NCBI RefSeq assembly: GCF_029714205.1 | Contig: NZ_CP121648.1 | Coordinates: forward strand, 4,539,001 to 4,603,000 | DNA from: Methylobacterium sp. CB376 | GTDB taxonomy: Bacteria > Pseudomonadota > Alphaproteobacteria > Rhizobiales > Beijerinckiaceae | Length of the DNA: 64,000 nt | Direction: 5' to 3' | Shown: one piece after another, positions 47,824 through 56,600 of the stretch | Layout: every line of letters begins with the position of its first letter | Numbering within the stretch: position 1 is the first letter of the stretch | Position numbers and translations under genes: made by a program | The notes under the pieces: model-generated | What the model saw: the letters and a program-made list of their open reading frames with translations, nothing else | Databases searched by the model: none | What the model was told of the DNA's origin: nothing

Positions 47824-48424
47824 CGAGTGCGCGTCTCCGCTCGGCATAGCCAACGTCGAGTCCGGAACTCCAGACGTTCCACAGCTCCATGAGCAGGATC
47901 AGCCTGTAGATCCCGCAGGCGGCGCCGGGGACCGGGGAACTCCACGCCGAGAGCGTGACCTGAAGCCAGAGACCGCAGGCGAGGAACGCTGTCAGCGCGC
48001 GGATGTGGGGCGAGAACCGGAACCCTCGGTAGGTCCCGTTCACCGTCAGGGCTGCGATCCGCAGGCCGGCGACCGCCAGCATGAGAGCCCCCCAGGTTCC
48101 CTCGGGGGCGAGGCGGGCGAGGAGCGCCCAAGTCGGCTGGCACGGGAAGATGTCGGGCGGCGTCCCGAACGTCCAGCCGAGCTGAAGCAGCAGGGCCGCG
48201 GCGAACCACTCCGTCGCCCGGAGCCGGAAATGCCCCCAGATCCCGACCAGGAACCGGAGCAGCGCCGCCCGGCGCCGTTCCGCGCGCGCCCAGCGGGCGA
48301 GCGACGGGTCGAGCTGGGACAGCGCCCGGATCACCGCCCGCTCCGTCTCGCGACGGGACGGGCGCGCGGCGATCCCACCGGGGAGCGGAGCCGCCGGGGG
48401 GATCTGCCAGGGCATCTCGATCAT
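47813..48424 (-). CDS. Phage integral membrane protein
   Basis: A 203-residue protein with about four membrane segments (WFAAALLLQLGWTFG, ALMLAVAGLRIAALTVNG, IRALTAFLACGLWLQVTLSA, GIYRLILLMELWNVWSSG) after a basic cytoplasmic N-terminus. ATG 48424 overlaps the upstream stop by four bases. No family recognised; a host-modifying or lysis role is possible from its place at the end of the late operon. Confidence 0.65.
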   Translation of the reverse strand: MIEMPWQIPPAAPLPGGIAARPSRRETERAVIRALSQLDPSLARWARAERRRAALLRFLVGIWGHFRLRATEWFAAALLLQLGWTFGTPPDIFPCQPTWALLARLAPEGTWGALMLAVAGLRIAALTVNGTYRGFRFSPHIRALTAFLACGLWLQVTLSAWSSPVPGAACGIYRLILLMELWNVWSSGLDVGYAERRRALDAA

Positions 48425-48906
48425 GCCGCCGAGAGCTGCCGCTTCACGGCGTCGAGCACCGCCGCCTCGCTGGCCGAGGCGTCGAAGGGCAGGGCGCGGA
48501 ACAGGAGAGGCACGAGGGCGTCGGGCCCGCCCGCCGCCCTGATGATCGCCGCGGGCGCGTGGGCCTGGAGGTAGCGGACGCCGGATGCGATGACCTGGGA
48601 GCCGAGGTCGACCGTCAGGGGCTTGCTTGGGGCGGCGCCCGCGACGGCGTTGGTCCCGTAGGCGATCCCGTTCCGAACCATCGTCTCGATCCGCGCCTGG
48701 GTGAAGATCAGGCCCAGGACCGGCGCGTACTGCGCGATGGCCTTGGCCAGGACGCCGGTCAGGATCGGGACCAGGAAGGCGGTCGCGATGTCGCTGCCGG
48801 CCTTGATCCAGCTGGACACGTCGAAGCTGACGGTCGTGTCGGCCGCCAGGGCCGGGGCGGTGAGGGCGAGCGCGAACAGCGCCGCGAGCAGGGGCAGGCG
48901 GATCAT
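48421..48906 (-). CDS. Secreted or membrane-inserted phage protein
   Basis: A 161-residue protein with a signal peptide (MIRLPLLAALFALALTAPAL, cleavage after ALA) and a further hydrophobic stretch (IATAFLVPILTGVLAKAIA). ATG 48906 is chosen because the signal starts there; ATG 48942 adds residues without sense. Similar phage proteins are annotated without function. It belongs with the next two leftward genes. Confidence 0.62.
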   Translation of the reverse strand: MIRLPLLAALFALALTAPALAADTTVSFDVSSWIKAGSDIATAFLVPILTGVLAKAIAQYAPVLGLIFTQARIETMVRNGIAYGTNAVAGAAPSKPLTVDLGSQVIASGVRYLQAHAPAAIIRAAGGPDALVPLLFRALPFDASASEAAVLDAVKRQLSAA

Positions 48907-49408
48907 GGGGGATCTCTGGGCTGGAGGGGTGTGCCGCATCACCCGGCGGCGCGGGATGCCAGAAGGTCAGGATCGAGCAGGTCTAGCTGAGTTGATCCTG
49001 AGTTTATCGGCCTGACTGCCTCGTCTCTTCATGCCCATCGTGGGTCAAAATTCAATGGACTTGGTCATTCTAGGGGCCGCTTTCGAGCAGAGCCCGGTGA
49101 ATACGCCGAAGATTCGGATCATCATAGGATGTTATTTTTCGAATCGGTTGTCGCCCGCCGATCACAGGCCACTTTTCTGCCTTCAGCGCCATTGTAACAC
49201 GCCCGACATGGAAGGTTGTTCTACGGCCGACCGCCCAGAGCGAGCTGGCGCTGACGCCGGAGAGCGGCGGCACGAAGGCGCTGAAGGTGCCAACGACCCT
49301 CTCGACGACCCCGTCGACCTCGGTCCAGTCCTTGCGGAACGACTTGACGCTAACGTCCTTGATGACGCGCTGCGGAGAAAGCCAGTGGAAAGAATTCAGG
49401 ACAATTAC
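48907..49408. other. AT-richer stretch without a supported gene
   Basis: No intact gene is supported. Fragments on the minus strand between ~49070 and 49390 (KDVSVKSFRKDWTEVDGVVE, RVVGTFSAFVPPLSGVSASS) look like a decayed protein, but I cannot name it. Composition is lower in GC than neighbours, as in the following mucR relic. Confidence 0.4.
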
Positions 49409-49855
49409 ATGAACGTCAACTCGGAGTCTGCCGATGCTGGAGTCAAAGAAACTATAATTGTAGTTGTTGGTATTGTAATTGCCTGTGGGTCTAACAATTT
49501 GGTTTGACCAGACGATCTGCCAAACCTAATCGCTTCCGTCGGGGCCACTCTCGGTGATCTCGGAAAGCCTGAGGCGCCCCCAGTTGAGGAGACGCCGAAG
49601 GTGACCCCGGCCCAGGTCAGAAGGTCCATCACGCCGGACGCTCTGATCAGCTTCATCGACGCAAAGTCGTACAAATCGATGAAGCAGCACCTCACGAGGC
49701 AAGGTTTGACGTCAGCCGAGTATCGACAGAGGTACGATTTGCCCAGAGACTACCCAATGGTAGCGCCAAATTACGCGGCCCAGCGCTCTGAACTCGCCAA
49801 GAGCATAGGCCTTGGGGTCCGTCGTCGAGGAGGAGCAAAGGATAAGCCTAAGTAG
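49409..49855 (+). pseudogene. MucR/Ros-family regulator, copy 2, with nonsense codon
   Basis: From ATG 49409 the frame aligns with copy 3: SADAGVKETIIVVVGIVIAC then SNNLV, an in-frame TGA at 49505-49507, and PDDLPNLIASVGATLGDLGK. The DNA-binding half is complete (RRSITPDALISFIDAKSYKS, MKQHLTRQGLTSAEYRQRYD, LPRDYPMVAPNY) but lacks the zinc Cys and the second His. GTG 49601 could still produce the DNA-binding half alone. Lower GC than copies 1 and 3. Confidence 0.72.
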
Positions 49856-50092
49856 TTCGTGCACCCCGATACGCTCGCCCCTCCCGCCAGCGCGAGCGCG
49901 GGAGGAGAAAGATGGCCGAGAGTGATCGATCCCTGCTCTGCGTACCAAAAGAAGTCCAAAGATAGAGAGAGAACATAACGGCTACATGCCGCAGTCGTGT
50001 GGCAACGATTGCTATCGCACTTGACTTTTCCAACTCGATTGCCGATCCAGCGCGCTTACATGCCGTTCAAAGCTACAACAGAGGTAGCCGAT

Positions 50093-50515
50093 ATGAGAGA
50101 GAAGGTTTGCGGCGCTGACGCGGTCGAGCTGACAGCTGCGATCGTCGCCGCCTACGTGTCGAAAAACGCGACCCCGGTCGCCGACCTGCCGGGGCTGATC
50201 GCCTCCGTGAACGGCGCGCTAAACCAGCTCTCCGCGCCGCCAGCCGCTGAGCCCGCGCCGCTGGTCCCGCCGGTGCCGATCAAGAAGACGGTGACGCCGG
50301 ACTACATCATCAGCCTTGAGGACGGTAAACCCTACAAGTCGCTCAAGCGACACCTCGGCATCCGCGGTCTAACCCCGGACGAATACCGGAAGAAGTGGGG
50401 CCTTCCGCACGGCTACCCGATGGTAGCCGCGAACTACGCCGCTAAGCGCTCTGAACTCGCCAAGAGCCTCGCCCTCGGCCAGTCTCGCCGCCCCGCGAGC
50501 AGCGAGGGCAGGTAG
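50093..50515 (+). CDS. MucR/Ros-family regulator, copy 3, lacking usual zinc ligands
   Basis: A 140-residue regulator: N-terminal half (VELTAAIVAAYVSKNATPVA, DLPGLIASVNGALNQLS), then PIKKTVTPDYIISLEDGKPY, KSLKRHLGIRGLTPDEYRKK, WGLPHGYPMVAANY. The Cys of the classic ICLEDG is Ser and the second zinc His is missing, as in the other two copies. ATG 50093 has GAGGTAGCCGAT upstream; the longer frame from 49997 is unlikely. It is a single rightward gene set between leftward late genes, so it is probably expressed separately. The following 208 bases show no gene. Confidence 0.87.
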   Translation: MREKVCGADAVELTAAIVAAYVSKNATPVADLPGLIASVNGALNQLSAPPAAEPAPLVPPVPIKKTVTPDYIISLEDGKPYKSLKRHLGIRGLTPDEYRKKWGLPHGYPMVAANYAAKRSELAKSLALGQSRRPASSEGR

Positions 50516-50723
50516 CGCCGCGCCCGCCTGCTCGTTGGCGGTGCCGCGGTCCGCCTCCGGGGCTGTCGGCCGGATCGGCGAAGTCACCGTGACCTCGACG
50601 CCGTCTTCCTTCCGCGAGCAAGGCGTGAAAACCGTACTGCAGAGCCCCATCTGCGGCCCGCACGACAATCGACCAATGACATAGTGTAGACGTACTTCGA
50701 TGCCGGGGCGCGCTCGCGGGATC

Positions 50724-51326
50724 TCAGCCCGCCAAGGCCTTGCCGCACGCGGGGCAGAGGTTCGGCGTGACCCGGGCGTCGGTCGCGCCCGGCTTCGGCG
50801 CCGCACGGGCGGCGACCAGCGCAGCCTCGACCGCCTCGGCGGAGATGAGCGCCTTGTTCAGCCCGTCCCCCGCGTAGAAGGACTGGCCGCGTGCAACGTC
50901 GCGCTTGAAGCCGGTCGTCGGGGCGAGGACCGGGAAGCTCGCCCACTCCTGGGCGAGCGCCAGCCCGAAGGCGACGTCGGTCAGCTTGCCGGCCGCCCAC
51001 TTCTCGTAGCCGCGCCGCTTCAGCAAGTGGAACCCCAGCTGATCCTGAAGATCAGGCGAGAACTGTTCCTTGCCGGAGAGGCCAAGTTCCCTGACGAGCC
51101 CCTGAAGGGTCGCCTTCATGAACTGGTATCTGCCGGCTGCACTGGAGCCGAAGCGGTTCGTCCAGGCCGTTCCGCTCGCGATCACGTCCGCGATCGTCAT
51201 CTGAACCAGCGGCGTCGGGAGTTTGCGCTGGTTATTGCCGTAGATGGTGCCGTACCCCTCCGGCGCCTCCTTCGAGGCGATGAAGTCGAGCAGGCGCGCC
51301 GCGGGGGCGGGGATGGACTGGTCCAT
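50724..51326 (-). CDS. Phage endolysin (lysozyme-like muramidase) with C-terminal zinc-ribbon-like end
   Basis: A 200-residue lysis enzyme. The start LLDFIASKEAPEGYGTIYGN with Glu at the active-site position, then ADVIASGTAWTNRFGSSAAG and RYQFMKATLQGLVRELGLSG, is typical of phage glycoside-hydrolase endolysins that cut peptidoglycan. The last residues NLCPACGKALAG resemble half a zinc ribbon. There is no signal peptide, so a holin or other export route is needed. ATG 51326. Confidence 0.88.
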   Translation of the reverse strand: MDQSIPAPAARLLDFIASKEAPEGYGTIYGNNQRKLPTPLVQMTIADVIASGTAWTNRFGSSAAGRYQFMKATLQGLVRELGLSGKEQFSPDLQDQLGFHLLKRRGYEKWAAGKLTDVAFGLALAQEWASFPVLAPTTGFKRDVARGQSFYAGDGLNKALISAEAVEAALVAARAAPKPGATDARVTPNLCPACGKALAG

Positions 51327-51340
51327 GGACAGCCTCGGGA

Positions 51341-51442
51341 TCAGGGGGCCGGGAGGGCGGGGAGGCCCGGCCGAGAGCGCCGGGCCGATCGAAAGGGGGC
51401 GCCCGCCAGCAGCACCGCGAGCGCCAGGGCGGGCGCGGTCAT
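51341..51442 (-). CDS. Possible micro-protein (33 aa) in the lysis region
   Basis: ATG 51442 overlaps the stop of the preceding gene (ATGA) and encodes 33 residues with a short hydrophobic start (PALALAVLLAGAP) and a Pro/Arg-rich end. Position between a secreted small protein and the endolysin recalls spanin or holin genes. Weak evidence. Confidence 0.35.
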   Translation of the reverse strand: MTAPALALAVLLAGAPFRSARRSRPGLPALPAP

Positions 51443-51669
51443 CACCGGGCGCCCTTGCCGCGCTGGACGGTCACGAAGCGGACGGTCAGGCCCCTCAGGG
51501 CCTTGGGGTCCGCGCTCGCCAGCAGCGTCTCCCCCTCGCCCAGGCAGACGGCCGGGCTCGCGGCCCCGCAGGGACGGGAGAGCTGGTCAAGGGCGACCTC
51601 GGGGGTGCAGGCATCGATCGGCGTCCCGGCCGCGCAGACCAGGGCGACCAGAAGAAGGGCTGACGGCAT
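51442..51669 (-). CDS. Small secreted phage protein, possible spanin component
   Basis: A 75-residue protein with a signal-like start (ALLLVALVCAAGTPIDAC) and three or more cysteines. Spanin outer-membrane parts are small lipoproteins, but the lipobox here is not canonical. It precedes the endolysin in the same leftward unit and is separated from the tail genes by the terminator at 51694-51715. Function inferred from position. Confidence 0.55.
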   Translation of the reverse strand: MPSALLLVALVCAAGTPIDACTPEVALDQLSRPCGAASPAVCLGEGETLLASADPKALRGLTVRFVTVQRGKGAR

Positions 51670-51693
51670 GGGGACCTCCGGGCAGCGGGCAGC

Positions 51694-51715
51694 AAAAAGC
51701 CGCCCGGAGGCGGCT
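51694..51715 (-). terminator. Rho-independent terminator between tail and lysis genes
   Basis: On the minus strand AGCCGCC-TCCG-GGCGGCT is followed by four more T after the stem. It lies 28 bases after the stop of the gene at 51743, separating the tail-fibre unit from the lysis unit. Confidence 0.75.
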
Positions 51716-51742
51716 GTGAGGGCGGGGGGATGGGACGGGCGG

Positions 51743-52024
51743 TTAGCTCGCGAAGAGGGCGGCGAGGTCAGCCTCGGCGTCGGACGCCACCCGGGCGCGG
51801 ATCGGCGCCAGGGCCGCCTCGACCTGGGCGAAGAGGGCGTCGGCCTTGGCCGCCTCGGCCGGCTGGTAGACGGCGAGCGTCCCCATCCCGCCGACGCGGA
51901 CCTCGATCGGGACGTCCGTGACGCCGGGGCCGGGGTAGCCCGCCGTGGCCTTGACCACGGTCAGGCCGGAGATGATCTGCTGCGCCCGCTGCTGGATGGC
52001 GGTCGCCTGCTCGAACTTGGTCAT
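51743..52024 (-). CDS. Small phage tail-region protein
   Basis: A 93-residue helical protein (QATAIQQRAQQIISGLTVVK, KADALFAQVEAALAPIRARV). ATG 52024 overlaps the tail-fibre stop by four bases, so it is translated with the fibre and may be a fibre chaperone or assembly factor. No family match recognised. Confidence 0.65.
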   Translation of the reverse strand: MTKFEQATAIQQRAQQIISGLTVVKATAGYPGPGVTDVPIEVRVGGMGTLAVYQPAEAAKADALFAQVEAALAPIRARVASDAEADLAALFAS

Positions 52025-55000
52025 GGTCCTCTCTCCTTAGGTTGGCGGGTTTCGAGGGCGGCGAGGCGCGCTTCGAGGGCTGCGATGTGCGCCACCTGCC
52101 CCCCGATGAGGAGCAGGGCGAGCTGGTCGGGGCGGAAGCCGAAGCGGTCCCCGCCCTCCCATTCGTCGTGACAGACGAGGCCGTAGGCCCGCGGGTCGAG
52201 CCCGCGGGCCTCCGCCAGCGCGATCGCCCTCTGGACGGTCAGGCCGACGTGATGGCGCGCCCCGCCCCCCTTCTCTGCGACGGAGGAGAGGAAGCGGAAG
52301 GTTCCGATCTCGGACGCGAGATCCTGCGCCCACGCGACCTCGGCCGGGGCGAGCGGGGCGACCTCGGTCTTTTCCCGGGCGTCGGACGTGTTGATCGACC
52401 CGACCTGGGCGTAGACCGTGCTCCAGGGGTTCGCGCTGCTGCCGAGGGTCAGCCCCCCGGCAGTGTTCGGGGTCAGGGCGGTCGTGGAGAGCCACAGCCG
52501 GTCCTGGGACCCGTCGTACCAGCGGAAAATCCCGCTGCTGCCGTACTGCGTCCAATTGATCGAGCCGCCGCCGCGGTCCTGCAGGTAGACGCCGGCCGTC
52601 GTGCCGAGTGCCGAGAGCAGGCCGGTCGCGCTGACCGCGCCGGCAAACGACGCGCCCGTAAGATCAGCCTTCGTCGGGTCGCGATAACCCTCGTGAAATA
52701 CCTTGTAAGCGACGGCACCCGCGGACCATCCTCCGACTTTCCAATAGTTATCGGCGTCGATCCCGAAGTAAGCGGCATAGTAACCGGAGCGGTGAAACTG
52801 CATATACGCCGCATCGGTCGATGCGCCGTTGCTCTTGATTTCAAGGCGGGCGAGGCTCCCGCTCGAAGTCGCCATCGCGCCGGTCGTGCCCTGGAAGCTC
52901 GCCGTGCCGCCCGTGAAGTTGGCGGACGTGCTGAAGGTCACGAGGCCGGAGAACGAGGCCACCGCCGCCGACAACGCCGGGACAGCGAACGTCGAGCCGT
53001 TCCAGGACCAGACGCTTCCGTTGGTGGTATCCCAGACACCTACGGCAGTCGCGGTCGCGTACTGGTAGATAATCCGCGAGGTGCCAACCTGGGCGTTCCA
53101 CGGGTGTTTCTCCGCGGAGCGCGCATCGAGAGCGATGATGTCCGACGCGCTGGACGAGATCGCCGCGGAGAGCGTGAGCCCGGTGAAGGTCGGGCTGCTC
53201 CCGGTGGTCAGGCCGGAGATGTCGGCCTGGGCCAGGGCGACCGCTCCAGTCTTCCCGGCCACGGACGTGACCGGGAAGGCGATCGAGGCGGTCCCGACCG
53301 CCGTCACCAAGCCCTTGGCGTTGGCCGTGATGACCGGCACGACGGTCGTTGAGCCGAACGAGCCGACGTTGCTGTTGACGGTCGCCAGGGTCGTGGCGGC
53401 GGTCGCGTTCGCGGAGCCGTCGAAGCTGACCGACCAGGAGAGGTCCCCGGTCGCGGAGATGGACCGGGCCGCGGCCAGCTTGGTCGCCGTCGCGGCGTTG
53501 CCCGAGAGGGTGGCGACCAGCGTTCCGGCGACCGTGAACAGGCTGCCGTCCCAGGACCAGATGTTCCCCGAGGTCGAGTCGTAGACGCCGACCCCGCTCG
53601 CGGAAGCGTACTGGTAGACCTGCCTGCCGGCCGCGGTGGTCGCGAGCCAGAGGTTCTTGGCCGCCGCGGAGGCGTCGACCGAGAGGACGTTCGTGGCCGC
53701 CGTCGTCAGGGTCGCGCCGACCGTGAACGTGCTCCCGTTCCAGGCCCACACGGTCCCGGCCAGAGAGTCGTAGACCCCGGTCCCCGACGAGGACACGAAG
53801 GCATAGACGTTGCGCGAGGTGCCGGTCTGCGCGACCCAGGGGTGCTTCTCGGCGCTCCGGGCGTCGAGGGTCATCAGGTCGACCGCCGTGGTCGCGATCG
53901 AGGCGGACAGGGACAGGCCCGTGAAGGTCGGGCTGTTGCCGGTGCCCAGCCCCAGGACCGTCGCGCCGGCCGCCGCGGAGGCGGCGGTCAGGACGGCCCG
54001 CCCGGGCGTGCTGCTATCCGTGATCGCCGTCGAGCCGATGGCGATGGCGGTGGCGCTCGCGGCCGTGACCAAGCCCTTGCCGTTCACGGTCAGGGCGACG
54101 GAGGTCGAGGCCGAGCCGAAGCTCCCCGGGGCGCTGTTGACCGTCGCGAGGGTCGCCGCCGCGGAGGCGGCGGCCGACCCGTCGAACGACACGGACCAGG
54201 AGAGGTCCCCCGAGGCCGCGATCGAGCGCGGGGTGGCGAGCTTCGAGGCGGTGCTGGCGTTGCCCGAGAGGCTGCCGGTGATCGCGCCGCTCGCGGTCAG
54301 GCTCGTGACTGACACCGTCCCGGCGAGCGTGAAGGTGGTCCCGTCGTAGCCCCAGACGTTGCCGGAGGCGCTGTCGAAAACGCCGACGCCCGAGGCCGAG
54401 GCGTACTGGTAGACCTGTCGACCCGTGCCCGTGGTGGCGAGCCAGAGATTCTTCGCGGTCGCGGAGGCGTCCACGGACAGGACATTGACCGCGCTCGTGG
54501 TCAGCGTGCCGTTGACCGTGAAGGTCGAGCCGTTCCAGAACCAGACCGCCCCGGCAAGGCTGTCGTAGACGCCCGTGCCGGCGGAGCTGACGGTCGCGTA
54601 GATGTCCCGGCCGGTGGCGATCTGGGCCGTCCAGGGATGCCGCTCCGCGCTCCGGGCGTCCATTTGGAGCCCGTCCACGTAGCTGCTGACCAGCGGCCCG
54701 GACAGGTAGGCCCCCTGGAAGGAGGGCGCGTCCGTGGCCCCCAGGCCGAGCGCAGAGGCCCCCGCGGCCGCGCTGGCCGCGGTCAGGACAGCCCGGCCCG
54801 GGGCCGTGCTGTCCGTCACCTGCACCGCCGGGATCGCGACCGTGGCCGCGGCGGTGGCGTTCCCGGCCCCGTCGAAGGAGATGGACCAGGAGACATGCCC
54901 GGTGGCACTGATCGTGCGCGCGGTGGCGAGCTTGGTCGCGGTGTTCGCGTTTCCGGCGAGCGACCCGGAGAAGCTCCCGCTGATCGTCCCGGACGCGACG

Positions 55001-56136
55001 AGGTTGACGACCGAGACGGTTCCCGCGAGCGCGAAGGTGGAGCCGTTCCAGCCCCAGACGCTGCCGGTCAGGGAGTCGTAGACGCCGACCCCGGCCGGGC
55101 CGGCATACTGGTAGACCTGTCGACCCGTCGCGGTCTGGGCGAGCCACAGGTTGACCGTCCGGCCCTGCGCGTCCGCCTTCAGCACGTCGACGGCGGGAGA
55201 GACGATGGTCGCGCCGACGTGGAACCCGGTCGCCGGGGTCCAGTACCAGACGTCGCCGTAGGTCGAGTCGTAGACCCCGACCGATGCCGCGCTGGCGAAG
55301 GCGTAGGTGTCCCGGCCCGCCGCGACGGTGACGACCCAGGGGTGGACCTCGTGCGCGGTCGCGTCCGCGCGGATGATGTCGACCGCACTCGAAGTGAGCG
55401 GGCCGGCCGCGCTGACCGCGTTCGCGGTCAGGACGCCGCCGACGATGAACTGGGTCCCGTTCCAGCCCCAGACGTTGCCCTGGAGGCTGTCGTAGATCCC
55501 GACGCCGCTCGCGCCAACGTACTGGTAGGTATTCCGCCCGGCCGCGACGGTGGCGAGCCAGGGGTTCTTCGCGAGCGCGCTGGCGTCGATCGAGAGGACG
55601 TTGACCGCGGGCGTCGTGAGGGAGCCCGTGACCGCGAAGGTCGAGCCGTCCCAGGCGTAGACGTTGCCCGCGAGGCTGTCGTAGACGCCCGTCCCGGTCG
55701 AGGCGACCCAGGCATAGATGTTCCGCCCGGTTCCGGTCTGCGCGACCCAGGGGTGACGCTCTCCGGTCCGCGCGTCGAACTCGAAGCCGTCGACGTAGGA
55801 CGACACCAGGGGGCCCGAGAGGTAGGCGCCCCGGAATGCGGGCGCGTCCTCCGGGCCCAGGCCGAGGGCCGCCGCGCCGGCCGCCGCGTCCCCGGTCAGG
55901 ACCGCGAGGCCGGACGGAGAGGCGTCCGCGATGTCGGCCGCGCGGGTCATGCCGGGCGGGCCGATCGGCCCGCGCTCGCCCGTGTCGCCCTTCTCGCCCC
56001 GCTCGCCAGGAGCGCCGGGCGGGCCGATCGGGCCCTGCTCCCCCTGTGGCCCGACCGGGCCGACGAAGCCGGGCGCGAACGGCTGCCCCGCCGCCCGGCC
56101 GGGAGCCGGGCGCGTGACAATGATCTCGGTGATCAC
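52021..56136 (-). CDS. Long phage tail fibre with collagen-like start, repeats and S74-type chaperone end
   Basis: A 1371-residue adhesin. Residues ~25-65 are collagen-like Gly-x-y repeats (GPVGPQGEQGPIGPPGAPGE). The central ~930 residues contain nine repeats of a segment with an xVYDSxxGxVWxWNGSTF core, each ~60-80 residues. Near the C-terminus SDAREKTEVAPL marks the start of an intramolecular chaperone (peptidase S74), which cleaves itself off after trimerisation; the helix EARLAALETRQ closes it. GTG 56136 overlaps the upstream stop by four bases. It probably determines host binding. Confidence 0.88.
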   Translation of the reverse strand: MITEIIVTRPAPGRAAGQPFAPGFVGPVGPQGEQGPIGPPGAPGERGEKGDTGERGPIGPPGMTRAADIADASPSGLAVLTGDAAAGAAALGLGPEDAPAFRGAYLSGPLVSSYVDGFEFDARTGERHPWVAQTGTGRNIYAWVASTGTGVYDSLAGNVYAWDGSTFAVTGSLTTPAVNVLSIDASALAKNPWLATVAAGRNTYQYVGASGVGIYDSLQGNVWGWNGTQFIVGGVLTANAVSAAGPLTSSAVDIIRADATAHEVHPWVVTVAAGRDTYAFASAASVGVYDSTYGDVWYWTPATGFHVGATIVSPAVDVLKADAQGRTVNLWLAQTATGRQVYQYAGPAGVGVYDSLTGSVWGWNGSTFALAGTVSVVNLVASGTISGSFSGSLAGNANTATKLATARTISATGHVSWSISFDGAGNATAAATVAIPAVQVTDSTAPGRAVLTAASAAAGASALGLGATDAPSFQGAYLSGPLVSSYVDGLQMDARSAERHPWTAQIATGRDIYATVSSAGTGVYDSLAGAVWFWNGSTFTVNGTLTTSAVNVLSVDASATAKNLWLATTGTGRQVYQYASASGVGVFDSASGNVWGYDGTTFTLAGTVSVTSLTASGAITGSLSGNASTASKLATPRSIAASGDLSWSVSFDGSAAASAAATLATVNSAPGSFGSASTSVALTVNGKGLVTAASATAIAIGSTAITDSSTPGRAVLTAASAAAGATVLGLGTGNSPTFTGLSLSASIATTAVDLMTLDARSAEKHPWVAQTGTSRNVYAFVSSSGTGVYDSLAGTVWAWNGSTFTVGATLTTAATNVLSVDASAAAKNLWLATTAAGRQVYQYASASGVGVYDSTSGNIWSWDGSLFTVAGTLVATLSGNAATATKLAAARSISATGDLSWSVSFDGSANATAATTLATVNSNVGSFGSTTVVPVITANAKGLVTAVGTASIAFPVTSVAGKTGAVALAQADISGLTTGSSPTFTGLTLSAAISSSASDIIALDARSAEKHPWNAQVGTSRIIYQYATATAVGVWDTTNGSVWSWNGSTFAVPALSAAVASFSGLVTFSTSANFTGGTASFQGTTGAMATSSGSLARLEIKSNGASTDAAYMQFHRSGYYAAYFGIDADNYWKVGGWSAGAVAYKVFHEGYRDPTKADLTGASFAGAVSATGLLSALGTTAGVYLQDRGGGSINWTQYGSSGIFRWYDGSQDRLWLSTTALTPNTAGGLTLGSSANPWSTVYAQVGSINTSDAREKTEVAPLAPAEVAWAQDLASEIGTFRFLSSVAEKGGGARHHVGLTVQRAIALAEARGLDPRAYGLVCHDEWEGGDRFGFRPDQLALLLIGGQVAHIAALEARLAALETRQPKERGP
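52990..55790 (-). repeat. Nine tandem coding repeats in the tail fibre
   Basis: Repeat cores, in protein order: VYDSLAGNVYAWDGSTF, IYDSLQGNVWGWNGTQF, VYDSTYGDVWYWTPATGF, VYDSLTGSVWGWNGSTF, VYDSLAGAVWFWNGSTF, VFDSASGNVWGYDGTTF, VYDSLAGTVWAWNGSTF, VYDSTSGNIWSWDGSLF, VWDTTNGSVWSWNGSTF. They alternate with DARSAEKHPWVAQT or DASATAKNLWLATT linkers. A likely source of length change by recombination. Confidence 0.85.
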
Positions 56137-56525
56137 CTGTCGACGCCCCGCTCGATCGTGGCAGTGCCGTTGACGCAGCGGCGGGTCACCCCGTCGGCGA
56201 AGGCGCGAATGTCGAAGATGTAGGTCCCGGCCCGGCCCGAGCGCATCCGCGTGACGGGGCAGACGATCCCGAGCACGGTCCCGTCCCCGACGACCAGGAG
56301 GTCGACCCGCGGCACGCCGGTCGGGGTCGGGACGCCCGAGCTGGCAAGGTAGAAGTAGGCGGCCCCGTCGACCGACTCGCGCAAGGTCCCGCGGAAGGCC
56401 ATCCCGGCGAGCGGGATCGGGGTGTTGTCGGCGTCGGGGAACTGAAGCGCGTCCCGCCAGTCCTCGTTGAGCGCCGTCGTGATCTTCGTGGTCAGAAGCG
56501 GCAGCTCAAGGATGCGGGTCGTCAT
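56133..56525 (-). CDS. Phage tail-region protein of unknown function
   Basis: A 130-residue strand-rich protein (NEDWRDALQFPDADNTPIPL, AGMAFRGTLRESVDGAAYFY, TYIFDIRAFADGVTRRCVNG). The plan resembles short baseplate or fibre-adaptor domains (BppU-like N-domains), but this is not certain. ATG 56525. It overlaps the fibre GTG by four bases. A hairpin with 11-bp arms (56550-56574) lies just upstream. Confidence 0.62.
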   Translation of the reverse strand: MTTRILELPLLTTKITTALNEDWRDALQFPDADNTPIPLAGMAFRGTLRESVDGAAYFYLASSGVPTPTGVPRVDLLVVGDGTVLGIVCPVTRMRSGRAGTYIFDIRAFADGVTRRCVNGTATIERGVDR

Positions 56526-56549
56526 GCTGGCCTCGTCGCGTGCGGATGG

Positions 56550-56574
56550 GCGCGCCGCCCGAGGGGCGGCGCGC
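56550..56574. terminator. GC hairpin between tail spike and fibre unit
   Basis: GCGCGCCGCCC-GAG-GGGCGGCGCGC is a perfect 11-bp stem with a 3-base loop between the spike gene (stop 56601) and the gene starting at 56525. No T tract; it may attenuate rather than end transcription. Confidence 0.5.
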
Positions 56575-56600
56575 GGGGTGCGGTGGCGGTCATGGCGGGG

